A stretch of 64,000 nucleotides of DNA from assembly GCA_030691385.1 (NCBI GenBank), contig JAUYEI010000027.1, forward strand, positions 1 through 64,000, read 5' to 3'. Below the pieces are notes generated by a model. That model was given only the letters and a program-made list of their open reading frames with translations, did no database searches and had not been told where the DNA came from. Position 1 is the stretch's first letter, and each line of letters begins with the position of its first letter. Positions 56,005-63,663 of the stretch are shown here, piece after piece. Position numbers and translations under genes: made by a program. This DNA comes from Azonexus sp. Its GTDB lineage: Bacteria > Pseudomonadota > Gammaproteobacteria > Burkholderiales > Rhodocyclaceae.

Positions 56005-56919
56005 GGCGTTGGTGCACAATTAGCGATTGATTATATAGCAATGGCTTACGTCCGCGATTTTCGGCATGCACTCCCCCTGTTCCCATCCTGATTCATGCAG
56101 CAGGCACAATTTGCCCAGCCCGGACAGACTTTGGCATGCCAAGGGAACTGGTTGATGATGGCTACCCGGACGTGGCTCTCGGTAACCTGCCGGTCAAACT
56201 CACGGGAGGCATGTGTGCCTGCGGTATCGTAGGCGCCATCCGCCGAGACTTGGCCGACTTCACCGTCGACTTGGGCCAACAGATCAGGGAAGACTTCACT
56301 GTCGTGCCAGTCAGCGGTGGTCACTTCAATCCCAATGATGTCCTTAGTCGTTTCATCGACTGCCAAGTGAATCTTGCGCCAAGTGCGGCGTTTGCCGACG
56401 CCGTGTTGGCGGACCTTCCACTCGCCTTCGCCGAATATCTTCAGCCCGGTCGAGTCGACCACGACATGCGTAGCACCGGTTCTCGGACGACGGGGGATCC
56501 TGACTTCCAGCGTGGCGGCCCGGCGCGACATATGGGTGTGGTCCGGCACGGGCAGATCCAGAGCACACAGGCGCATCAGCGATTTGAGCAGGCCTTCGGT
56601 CGCCCGATAGGGCAGACGAAACAGGGTCTTGAGCGTCAGGCAAGTCTGGATCGCCACATCCGAGTAAGTGCCCGGTTTGCCTCGGCCAACCGGACGCGGC
56701 GGCGTCCAACTCTTGCCAATGCTTTCCTCGTCAAACCAGATGGTCAGGTTGCCTCGATTGACCAGCGCACGATCGTATTCAGCCCAGTTCTTGACCTGGT
56801 AGCGGTATTTCACCTTCGCCAGGCTCTTGTCTATGTTGCTCGTTGCGGCCACCGGGAGTCCTCCTTCGCTTCAAAATTCCGCCATGGGGCGGCGCATGAC
56901 ATTATATTGCGCCAACGCC
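56005..56919 (-). mobile_element. Defective IS5-family insertion sequence
   Basis: Bounded by imperfect terminal repeats GGCGTTGGTGCACAATTA (from 56005) and GGCGTTGGCGCAATATAA (reading left from 56919). About 915 bp, shorter than usual (1.1-1.2 kb). It encodes one degenerate transposase. No target duplication is visible, and the right end cuts rmlC exactly at a codon for Phe; a deletion beside the element must have removed the rest of rmlC. Confidence 0.75.
56093..56852 (-). pseudogene. IS5-family transposase with internal deletion and frameshift
   Basis: Starts MAATSNIDKSLAKVKYRYQ; the DDE core is visible as VVVDSTGLKIFGEGEWKVR and SADGAYDT. After GAYDTAGTHA the frame jumps to REFDRQVTESHVRVAIINQF, which normally follows about 60-70 residues later, so an in-frame deletion removed the region with the catalytic Glu. 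A further frameshift near CCCTTGG hides the native end (LGMPKSVRAGQIVPAA, stop at 56093-56095). Not functional. Confidence 0.85.
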
Positions 56920-57270
56920 GAATCCGGGCGGAATCCAGAGCTGTTTCTTGTTCTCTGCGCTCAGAATTTCTCCCACCCATTGCCCGTAGGTTTTCGAGTC
57001 TTTTCTCAAGTCGACCGCAACATCAAAAACTTCACCTTGCACAACTCTGACGAGTTTGCCTTGGGCTTTGGGTGGCAATTGGTAATGCAGGCCTCGCAGC
57101 ACATTCTTCGCACTTTTCGAGTGGTTATCCTGAACGAAGGTAATGTCTTGCCCCACAGCCTCGTTGAAGGCTTTCTGGTTGAAGCTTTCGAAAAAGAAAC
57201 CACGGTCATCACTGAAAACTTTGGGTTCGATGATCAGGACATCGGGAATGAGCGTGGGGATGGCGATCAT
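56920..57270 (-). pseudogene. rmlC: dTDP-4-dehydrorhamnose 3,5-epimerase, truncated by the IS
   Basis: 117 codons of RmlC (about 180 normally): PTLIPDVLIIEPKVFSDDRGFFFESFNQKAF, QDNHSKSAKNVLRGLHYQL with the catalytic His, and WIPPGF, after which the IS terminus begins. The cupin core strands that close the active site are missing, so it is inactive. The start overlaps the KilA-N stop (ATGA). Confidence 0.92.
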
Positions 57271-58082
57271 TTGAGATTTTTTGCTGTGTTGTGGTTTAGC
57301 AGAGAGCGTAATTGACCAATCGCCAAGTCATTCAGTACTTTCAACCGCTCAGTCTGCGAAACACCTTGGCGAATAAACGCGGCGTTGAGGCTTTCCAGGT
57401 TTGAAAGGACCACCAGTTGCTCGACAGTCGCGGCATCCCGAATATTGCCGGGTTGATTTGGGTTTTGTTCTCGCCATTCTTTTGCGGCCATGCCAAATAA
57501 GGCCACATTTAGCAGATCAGCTTCTGATGCGTAGATGAGCCCGGACTGCGCTGGTGAAACGCGGTGCGGAATGATCGTTTCCTTGATCGCATCGGTGTGT
57601 ATTTTGTAGTTGATTTTGGCAAGGCTGCGTTTGATGTCCCAGCCTGACTCAAGCTTAACCGCCTCTTCTTCCTTGAGCCGTTGAAATTCCTTGATCAGAT
57701 AGAGCTTGAACTCTGCTGATACCCAGGATGCGAATTCAAAGGCGATGTCTCTATGGGCGTAGGTACCACCGCCCCGTCCGGCAGTGCTTTTTATGCCAAT
57801 GGCAGCCGTGGCCTCGATCCATTTGTTGGGCGACAAGGTGAAGCTATTGGATCCTGCCTGAAGCCTGAAGGAGTCGAATTCGACCCCTTTAAACGCAACG
57901 TTGTTGATCTTTTCCCACAGCCCCAGGTATTCAACAGTGGAGCGATTGCGCAACCAGTTTTTGACAACATCCTTGGGTTCGTCGGGATTACGAACGCGGG
58001 CAATGTCAGTCAATGAGATGTAGTCATCGTCATTGATTCTGGTCAGCGACACGAGTGTGTCTTGAACGACAAGTTTTTTCAT
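57267..58082 (-). CDS. KilA-N domain protein
   Basis: 271 aa. N-terminal KilA-N DNA-binding domain (residues 5-120: RINDDDYISLTDIARVRNPDE, NWLRNRSTVEYLGLWEKINN, FTLSPNKWIEATAAIGI, AHRDIAFEFASWVSAEFKLYLIKEFQRL) and a C-terminal helical part with LNVALFGMAAKEWREQNP that often accompanies it. Such proteins occur in phages and in phage-defence/TA islands. It sits where rmlA or rmlD would be and overlaps the rmlC start. ATG at 58082 is preferred to the longer frame. Confidence 0.9.
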   Translation of the reverse strand: MKKLVVQDTLVSLTRINDDDYISLTDIARVRNPDEPKDVVKNWLRNRSTVEYLGLWEKINNVAFKGVEFDSFRLQAGSNSFTLSPNKWIEATAAIGIKSTAGRGGGTYAHRDIAFEFASWVSAEFKLYLIKEFQRLKEEEAVKLESGWDIKRSLAKINYKIHTDAIKETIIPHRVSPAQSGLIYASEADLLNVALFGMAAKEWREQNPNQPGNIRDAATVEQLVVLSNLESLNAAFIRQGVSQTERLKVLNDLAIGQLRSLLNHNTAKNLK

Positions 58083-58141
58083 GAGGCCGATCCGCACGCA
58101 GTATAACCACCCCATGTCCGGGTAATTTCATCGGTAAGGAT

Positions 58142-58186
58142 TGCGGAGCCGCCGGCGAGGATGATACCTTTGCGGTTAGTGCTCAT
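58142..58186 (-). pseudogene. rmlA: 5' stub of rmlA (glucose-1-phosphate thymidylyltransferase)
   Basis: ATG at 58186 followed by codons for MSTNRKGIILAGGSA, the conserved RmlA N terminus up to the nucleotide-binding loop, then unrelated sequence. The ATG overlaps the DUF2442 stop (ATGA). The rest of rmlA is gone. Confidence 0.8.
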
Positions 58187-58437
58187 GCGGCACGCTTGAC
58201 AAGTTGAGTCATCTCTAAAACCCGTTGGGGTGCCAATTCCAGGCCATTTGGCCATGCCATGGCACCAGACTCGACGAAGGCCCGGGCCACATACGCTTCT
58301 TCACGCAGAGGAAGAAGCAAGGAGCCTTGACGATTTGCGAGGTAGGCATGCAAATTGAACAAGCCTTCGGATCCATCCGAAAACGCCACGGCAAATTGTT
58401 CATTGCCAAGATACTTGAGGTTCAACAGGCTAATCAT
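58183..58437 (-). CDS. DUF2442 protein, copy 2
   Basis: 84 aa starting MISLLNLKYLGNEQFAVAFSDGSEGLFNLHAYL, with the DUF2442 end MAWPNGLELAPQRVLEM. Usually paired with DUF4160 as a suspected toxin-antitoxin module. Overlaps the upstream DUF4160 gene by 8 bp and the rmlA stub by 4 bp. Confidence 0.9.
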   Translation of the reverse strand: MISLLNLKYLGNEQFAVAFSDGSEGLFNLHAYLANRQGSLLLPLREEAYVARAFVESGAMAWPNGLELAPQRVLEMTQLVKRAA

Positions 58438-58699
58438 CGTAATCTGCTCCCTGAATTCTATTCAACGGCTCAAAATGTTGAGCTTTCGCCCAATTCTTCA
58501 CCAATTCATCCTGATGACGGAGGCACCATTCCTTGACAATGGCTGCGGCCTTTTTCGGCAATGCGCCGCGCAGGATTTCTCCGGTTTCAATTGAAACAAA
58601 CGCAGAAAACCCTTGGTATTCCACGTGAACATGTGGCGGCGGATGATCGTCGTGCCACATGCGAACAATGATGCCGAAAAAAACAGAAAGAATTGGCAT
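58430..58699 (-). CDS. DUF4160 protein, copy 2
   Basis: 89 aa with the full DUF4160 pattern: MPILSVFFGIIVRMWHDDHPPPHVHVEYQGF (in parts) and the HxPPHxHxxY metal-like motif, then RQDELVKNWAKAQHFEPLNRI. Partner of DUF2442. Confidence 0.9.
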   Translation of the reverse strand: MPILSVFFGIIVRMWHDDHPPPHVHVEYQGFSAFVSIETGEILRGALPKKAAAIVKEWCLRHQDELVKNWAKAQHFEPLNRIQGADYDD

Positions 58700-58704
58700 G
58701 TTGA

Positions 58705-58734
58705 TTAAGCGCTAATGCCATTGCGAGTAGTCAT
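58705..58734 (-). pseudogene. Second rmlA-like 5' stub after DUF2442 copy 1
   Basis: ATG at 58734 overlaps the stop of the upstream DUF2442 gene exactly as in copy 2, and the frame reads MTTRNGISA then stops, resembling MSTNRKGII. Supports tandem duplication of the module with the rmlA start. Confidence 0.5.
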
Positions 58735-58988
58735 GCGGCACGACCCGTCTGCTGGATCAGGAGATCCATCAGGAATTCCGGTGCCAGATCGGCGCCGTTG
58801 GACCATACGACTGTTTTCATGACTTGATCTTGACGGGCAGTCATGAACATCTGTTCATCTTTAAGGGGCTCGAACATCTCACCCCAAAGCTCGCCAAGCA
58901 AGGATATCTCCCCGGATACCCCGCTGTTGAAGCGCACAAAAAGCCGGTAACCGGGTTTCGGCTCGATCTGTTCAGTGTGAAGAAACAT
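58731..58988 (-). CDS. DUF2442 protein, copy 1
   Basis: 85 aa: GYRLFVRFNSGVSGEISLLGELWGEMFEPLKD and VVWSNGADLAPEFLMDLL are DUF2442 features. Diverged from copy 2. Three bp after the DUF4160-like gene. Confidence 0.88.
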   Translation of the reverse strand: MFLHTEQIEPKPGYRLFVRFNSGVSGEISLLGELWGEMFEPLKDEQMFMTARQDQVMKTVVWSNGADLAPEFLMDLLIQQTGRAA

Positions 58989-58991
58989 TGA

Positions 58992-59204
58992 TTACTCCAA
59001 TGGATCGATTGACTTGAGTGGCTTACGAACTTGGGCAAGCGCCCAATCTTCAAGCAGTTCAGATTGATGAAGGTCAAGCCATTCCAGAACAGAGCGATGT
59101 GCGCGCTTTGGAAATTCGCCCCGAACAACGCCTGTTTCGATTTCGACCGTGATTTCGTAGTCGCCATAACGCGCAAGCCGCAACCGGATCAGGAGATCAC
59201 TCAT
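58992..59204 (-). CDS. DUF4160-like protein, copy 1 (shortened)
   Basis: 70 aa. The second half (RGEFPKRAHRSVLEWLDLHQSELLEDWALAQ) matches DUF4160, but the N-terminal HxPPHxH part is missing and replaced by MSDLLIRLRLARYGDYEI. It may have lost activity or be a variant partner of DUF2442. Confidence 0.75.
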   Translation of the reverse strand: MSDLLIRLRLARYGDYEITVEIETGVVRGEFPKRAHRSVLEWLDLHQSELLEDWALAQVRKPLKSIDPLE

Positions 59205-59271
59205 CTGAAGTGATGCCAGAAAAACCCAGCGACTCCATGCCTGTCACCGCCGAAAAAATGCCTCCAAGAAA

Positions 59272-59496
59272 TTACGCTGCCAATAATGCGTGAAGTCTGG
59301 CGGCGGTCGGTTCCTGTACTTCAACGGCATCGAACAGGCTTGCCGGGTACAGGTAGTCTTCTCCTGAATCGTCTATAACGCGAACCATGCCCTGCGTATC
59401 TTCCGGGGAAAGCACTTCGTAAAGTCGCCCCAACGTCAAATCGTCAGCAGAAAATTCGCCTAATCCCTCGCGGGAAACACAAACCATGAATTTCAT
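59272..59496 (-). CDS. Small hypothetical protein
   Basis: 74 aa starting MKFMVCVSREGLGEFSADDLTLGRLYEVL, with a C-terminal YLYPASLFDAVEV; resembles the small SH3-like DUF proteins often beside the gene upstream. The ATG overlaps the upstream stop (ATGA), so the two form a pair. Confidence 0.6.
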   Translation of the reverse strand: MKFMVCVSREGLGEFSADDLTLGRLYEVLSPEDTQGMVRVIDDSGEDYLYPASLFDAVEVQEPTAARLHALLAA

Positions 59497-59705
59497 AGCC
59501 ATTCCTTTATCTTGAGATTCACTTTCCCGATACCATGAGCCTCGTACCAATGTAACTCGGCTTGCCTTGCGACGCCATCATCTCGCCGCAGGGTTGCGAC
59601 TCCCTTTTTCTTGCGCCAGTTCCCCAAGCCGTAGCGGCTTCGCAGAATTGCAAGGTCACGAATGCCATTGCCTTCGGCAATTGTTTCGACATTCTTGATT
59701 GAGCC
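59493..59705 (-). pseudogene. Hypothetical protein fused out of frame to the rmlB fragment
   Basis: The frame reads GSIKNVETIAEGNGIRDLAILR and YGLGNWRKKKGVATL, then ELHWYEAHGIGKVNLKIKEWL, a known type of small conserved protein found with TA-like genes. It lacks a start of its own: upstream the same frame runs through rmlB out of register to an ATG at 59828. Its 5' end was lost at the junction with rmlB near 59706. Confidence 0.6.
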
Positions 59706-59707
59706 AA

Positions 59708-59967
59708 CGGTCGACGTGCGATTCGGCGGCAAAATTGACGATGGCGCGGGGTTGGTGCTCGGCCAGGAGCTTGGCGACGAGGTCGAAATCACCGATGTCG
59801 CCCTTGATGAAAACATGCCGGGAATCACCGTCGACCGCAGCGAGGTTCTCCAGGTTGCCGGCGTAGGTCAGCGCATCGAGATTGATGACTTTTTCGTCCG
59901 CCTGAGCCAGCCAGTCGAGGACAAAATTGCTGCCGATGAAACCGGCGCCGCCGGTAACGAGGATCAT
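59708..59967 (-). pseudogene. rmlB: dTDP-glucose 4,6-dehydratase, 5' fragment
   Basis: 87 codons from ATG 59967: MILVTGGAGFIGSNFVLDWL, NLDALTYAGNLENLAAVDGD, then AIVNFAAESHVDR, the typical RmlB start. At the codon for Arg the sequence switches to unrelated DNA. About 270 residues with the catalytic Tyr/Lys are missing. Confidence 0.93.
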
Positions 59968-60035
59968 TGTGTTCTCCAAACCAGGCAAGAAATCGCAGCG
60001 CAGGACAAAACTATTGTTTTTAACATATTCCGGAT

Positions 60036-60791
60036 TCAAGTACTTTGGGCCGACGCATCGGTGTTATTCAAACGATCCAGCGCCACCGAAATACTCTCCC
60101 GCAACGCCTCAAAGGCAGCCAGGTAGCGTTCGAGTTGATCGAGGATGCGAGAAATTTCGAGTTCGTCATAGACATGCGACGAAAGATTGCGCATCTCGAT
60201 CATGTCCAGCCAAACCGCTTCATCGGCAATCAAGCCCTGGGCGAAGGCCTCCTTGAAGATCGGACGCGGGGCCCGGGCATCGATCCCGAGGTAGTCGAGC
60301 AGGCGCTTCAGGGCCTTCCAGGCCATTTCGTAGGTAAATTCGAAGCGTTTGGCGGCCACGTCGAGCACGATATCGCCGTTACCTTCACGTACCCAACGCT
60401 CGCGCTCAGTCACCACGAGGCGAAAGCGTTCCAGTGCCCGGCTGAAATAGAGCAAGCCGTCCTCACTGCGCAAGGCCTTGCCGGCACTGAAAATCACCAA
60501 ACCAGTGTCGCGCACCCGGTTGGCAAAGCGAGTATCAGCATTGGCAATATTGGCGACGTCGATTCGGTAAAGGGTATTAAGTCTTTCGACGTCATCGCGA
60601 ATGGCGGTCAAGACGGTCGCATCGGCCTCGGCTGCGTCGAAGGCAAAATCGTAATCGCTCTCCAGTCGTGCATCACCGGTCACGCGGGAGCCAAACAGAA
60701 AAATTCGCTTGGGCTGTACGTGCCTGAGAATGATTTCCTTAACTTGACGCACAAGGCTCGGATCGTAATGTTGCGTGGATATGTTGCTCAT
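60036..60791 (-). CDS. Fused MNT nucleotidyltransferase-HEPN protein
   Basis: 251 aa. Residues 1-110 are a minimal nucleotidyltransferase with GSX10DXD as GSRVTGDARLESDYDF (MntA-like). Residues 120-240 are a helical HI0074/HEPN-type domain with RX4HXY as RNLSSHVY. The two halves are normally separate genes (antitoxin and HepT toxin or substrate-binding partner). The fusion is one uninterrupted frame starting MSNISTQHYDPS. It is divergent from the galE neighbour's end and lies just before the rmlB fragment. Confidence 0.85.
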   Translation of the reverse strand: MSNISTQHYDPSLVRQVKEIILRHVQPKRIFLFGSRVTGDARLESDYDFAFDAAEADATVLTAIRDDVERLNTLYRIDVANIANADTRFANRVRDTGLVIFSAGKALRSEDGLLYFSRALERFRLVVTERERWVREGNGDIVLDVAAKRFEFTYEMAWKALKRLLDYLGIDARAPRPIFKEAFAQGLIADEAVWLDMIEMRNLSSHVYDELEISRILDQLERYLAAFEALRESISVALDRLNNTDASAQST

Positions 60792-60861
60792 GATTCAGAA
60801 TGGATTCGTTTGGCCGGCTATTTTATGTTGAATGATCAAGATGTTTCATTGGATCAAACAA

Positions 60862-61872
60862 TTACCGAAATCCATTCGGATTGTTGCTTTGCCAGCGCCA
60901 GGCATCGACACACATGGCATCCATGTTTCGCGCGGCGCGCCAGTTGAGCAGTTCGGCCGCAAAAGCGGGATCGGCGTAGCAGGAGGCAACATCACCGGAG
61001 CGGCGCGGCGCCAACTCGTAAGGAACCGGGCGACCGCTGGCCTTTTCAAAGGCCTTGACGACATCGAGCACGCTGTAGCCGGTCCCGGTGCCGAGGTTCA
61101 CCGCAAAGCATTGCGCCTCGTTCAGGCAGGCCAGCGCCTTGAGATGCCCGAGCGCCAGATCGACAACGTGAATGTAGTCGCGCACGCCGGTGCCATCCGG
61201 CGTCGGGTAATCGTCGCCCCAGACCTTCAATTGCTCGCGCCGGCCGACGGCGACCTGGGCGACGAAGGGCATCAGGTTGTTCGGGATGCCTTGCGGGTCT
61301 TCGCCGATCAGGCCGCTTTCGTGCGCGCCGACCGGGTTGAAGTAGCGCAGGATGCCGATCCGCCAGGTGGGGTCGGAGCGGTAGAGGTCGCGCAGCATGT
61401 CTTCGATGACCAGCTTGGTCCGGCCGTAGGGGTTGGTTGCCGAGAGCGGGTGATCTTCGGTCAGCGGCAGGCGTTGTGGGTCGCCGTAGACGGTGGCGGA
61501 GGAACTGAAGACGAGGGTCTTGACACCGCATTCGCTCATGGCGCTGAGCAGGCGATGCGTGCCGATGACGTTGTTGTCGTAGTATTCGAGCGGTTTTTCG
61601 ACGGATTCGCCGACCGCTTTGAGCCCGGCAAAATGGATGACCGCCTGGCAATCAAACTGGCGCAAGGCGGCAGCGACGGCTGCCTGGTCGCGGATATCGC
61701 CCTCGACGCAGTAAATTTTTTTGCCTGTGATGGCCTCGACGCGCTTCAACGATTCCCGATGACTATTGGAAAAATTGTCGAAGACGACCACTTCCTGACC
61801 GGATTGGAGAAGTTCGACGCAGGTATGTGAGCCGATATAGCCGGCCCCGCCAGTCACGAATATCATCGTCAT
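60862..61872 (-). CDS. galE: UDP-glucose 4-epimerase
   Basis: 336 aa: [37 protein letters not shown] and [14 protein letters not shown] (catalytic Ser/Tyr/Lys). Supplies UDP-galactose (or UDP-GalNAc) for the glycan. ATG 61872 or 61866. Last sugar gene of the island before ligE-tyrA. Confidence 0.96.
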   Translation of the reverse strand: MTMIFVTGGAGYIGSHTCVELLQSGQEVVVFDNFSNSHRESLKRVEAITGKKIYCVEGDIRDQAAVAAALRQFDCQAVIHFAGLKAVGESVEKPLEYYDNNVIGTHRLLSAMSECGVKTLVFSSSATVYGDPQRLPLTEDHPLSATNPYGRTKLVIEDMLRDLYRSDPTWRIGILRYFNPVGAHESGLIGEDPQGIPNNLMPFVAQVAVGRREQLKVWGDDYPTPDGTGVRDYIHVVDLALGHLKALACLNEAQCFAVNLGTGTGYSVLDVVKAFEKASGRPVPYELAPRRSGDVASCYADPAFAAELLNWRAARNMDAMCVDAWRWQSNNPNGFR

Positions 61873-61953
61873 TCGCCGTGGAAAATAAAGGTGGGATTTT
61901 ACCCTTTCAAGATCAAGGGCGCATTACGACCAAGGTAAAGAATTGAAGCAGGG

Positions 61954-62790
61954 TTACTCGTCCCGAATACGCAGGAAACTGGCAAATCTCGGCAAGCCCT
62001 TACCTGTGACATCGCGGTAGCGGTAGGTGACCGTCGCGCCCAGCGCAGGCGGGTCGCGTCTTTGCGCCGCCGAGAAACCGGTACCCAATAAAAACTCTTT
62101 CCCTTCCGGCGTACGCACTTTCAAGGCCCCCAGCATGCCGGCGAAACGCCCCTTGCCCGGCTGATGGCCGATGACCACCGCTTCGGCGTCCTGCCATGGT
62201 TTGACCTTGAGCAGCACGTCGCTGCGCCCGGTTTCGTAGGGCGCATCGGCCAGATGCAGCATTAGCCCTTCGCCACCGGCCCGAACGACCTCGTCGAGGC
62301 GCTTTTTGAGATTGCTACGGTCAACCGGAAAAAACTGCTGAATTTGAAATAACCACGGGACGTTGGCCTGCCGTACCAAAAGCCGTATCTGCTCGGCGCG
62401 CTCGCTGAACGGGCCCGGGGCGCCGGGCAATTCGAAAATCATGTAGCGCACCTCACGCCACGTGGCATCGTCAGGAATCTCGCGCCGGACAATGCCGGAA
62501 ACGCGCTCGAACTGGCCGCGGGCGATCCACAGTTCACCGTCGAGCGGTTGTTTCGGCAGGCCGGCGAGAAACCAGGCCGGCGCGTTGATGGTCTTTCCGC
62601 TACGGAAACGCAGCACCTGCCCGTCCCAGATGGCCCGCACACCATCAAGCTTTTCGCTGACCAGGTAGCGGGAGACATCAATCTGCTCACGATAGACATT
62701 GGCTAGCAGAATGGCCGGCGCGTCGGCTGCAGCGAGGATCGGCAGCATCAGCGCCAACCCGATGAGCAGCGCCTGAAGCAGCCGGGACAT
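61954..62790 (-). CDS. ligE: Periplasmic-type ATP-dependent DNA ligase (LigE-like)
   Basis: 278 aa with a signal peptide (LLQALLIGLALMLPILAAADA). The nucleotidyltransferase core has motif I EKLDGVRA (adenylated Lys), motif III YMIFELPG, motif IV EGLMLHLADAPYE and motif V LLKVKPW, followed by an OB fold. Minimal Lig E-type enzymes are thought to work outside the cytoplasm, perhaps on taken-up or biofilm DNA. It overlaps tyrA by one base. The codons for FFPVDRS (62315-62345) match the dispersed motif. Confidence 0.9.
   Translation of the reverse strand: MSRLLQALLIGLALMLPILAAADAPAILLANVYREQIDVSRYLVSEKLDGVRAIWDGQVLRFRSGKTINAPAWFLAGLPKQPLDGELWIARGQFERVSGIVRREIPDDATWREVRYMIFELPGAPGPFSERAEQIRLLVRQANVPWLFQIQQFFPVDRSNLKKRLDEVVRAGGEGLMLHLADAPYETGRSDVLLKVKPWQDAEAVVIGHQPGKGRFAGMLGALKVRTPEGKEFLLGTGFSAAQRRDPPALGATVTYRYRDVTGKGLPRFASFLRIRDE
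62315..62345 (-). repeat. Dispersed TTTTTTCCGGTTGACCGT motif inside ligE
   Basis: On the minus strand AAATTCAGCAGTTTTTTCC followed by GGTTGACCGTAG, coding for QQFFPVDRS in a variable segment between ligase motifs III and IV. Confidence 0.45.
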
Positions 62791-63659
62791 CAGCCCTCGC
62801 CGGCCCAGTCGCGGCGGGCGCGACGCGCGATGCCGAAAACTTCCTCAAGACGTTCGCCATCGTTGCGGGCCAGCGCGGTGCGCAATTCGTCGAGCTGCGC
62901 CCGGTAGCAATCCAGTTCGCCGAGCAGTGCCTCGCGGTTGGCGAGGCAGATATCGCGCCACATTTCCGGATGGCTGGCGGCGATGCGCGTGAAGTCGCGG
63001 AAGCCGGAGGCGGCGAAGGTGAAGAACAGATCGGCGTCATCGCGCACGGCCAGTTGATGCACGAGCGCGTAGGACAGCAGATGCGGCAGATGGCTGACCG
63101 CGGCGAAAACGCGGTCGTGCATTTCCGGCGTCAGTTCGTAGATGTCGGCGCCACAGAGCGACCAGGCGCGCTTGATGTGGTCGAGGGCGTCGTCGCTGTT
63201 TTCTGCCAGGGGCGTGACGACGACTTTCCTGCCCTGGTAGAGATCCCAGCGCGCCGCTGCCGGGCCGCTGTTTTCGGCACCGGCAATCGGGTGGGCCGGC
63301 ACGAACTGGCCGATCCGGTCGCCCAGCGCCGCGCGCGCCGCAGCGACCACGTCGCCCTTGGTCGAACCGCCGTCGGTGACGATGGTATGCGGGCCAAGAT
63401 ACGGTCCGATACGTTCGAAAATATCGGCCATCTGGGCCACTGGCGTCGCCACGAGGACGATGTCGGCATCCTCGATTTCATGGGTCGGATTGATGCCGGC
63501 CCGGTCGATGACACCGAGTTCCTGTGCCTTGCGCAAGGTGGCCGGGGTGCGGCCGAAACCGACGACTTCCTCGACGGCGTCGGCTTCCTTGAGGGCCAGC
63601 GAGAAGGAACCGCCGATCAGGCCGGTGCCAAAGACGACGACTTTGCCGAATTCGGCCAT
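62790..63659 (-). CDS. tyrA: Prephenate dehydrogenase
   Basis: 289 aa: KVVVFGTGLIGGSFSLALKEA (NAD site), TDGGSTKGDVV, PAHPIAGAENSG and AVSHLPHLLSYALVHQL with active-site His. Oxidises prephenate to 4-hydroxyphenylpyruvate for tyrosine. ATG at 63659 is the family start. Four bp after hisC. In relatives aroA follows directly; here the polysaccharide island intervenes. Confidence 0.96.
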   Translation of the reverse strand: MAEFGKVVVFGTGLIGGSFSLALKEADAVEEVVGFGRTPATLRKAQELGVIDRAGINPTHEIEDADIVLVATPVAQMADIFERIGPYLGPHTIVTDGGSTKGDVVAAARAALGDRIGQFVPAHPIAGAENSGPAAARWDLYQGRKVVVTPLAENSDDALDHIKRAWSLCGADIYELTPEMHDRVFAAVSHLPHLLSYALVHQLAVRDDADLFFTFAASGFRDFTRIAASHPEMWRDICLANREALLGELDCYRAQLDELRTALARNDGERLEEVFGIARRARRDWAGEG

Positions 63660-63663
63660 GGTC

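Noticed and set aside
59708-59828. N-terminal extension of the small protein at 59493 from the ATG at 59828
   Set aside because: This part is rmlB read out of frame, Ser/Pro-rich and without conserved features.
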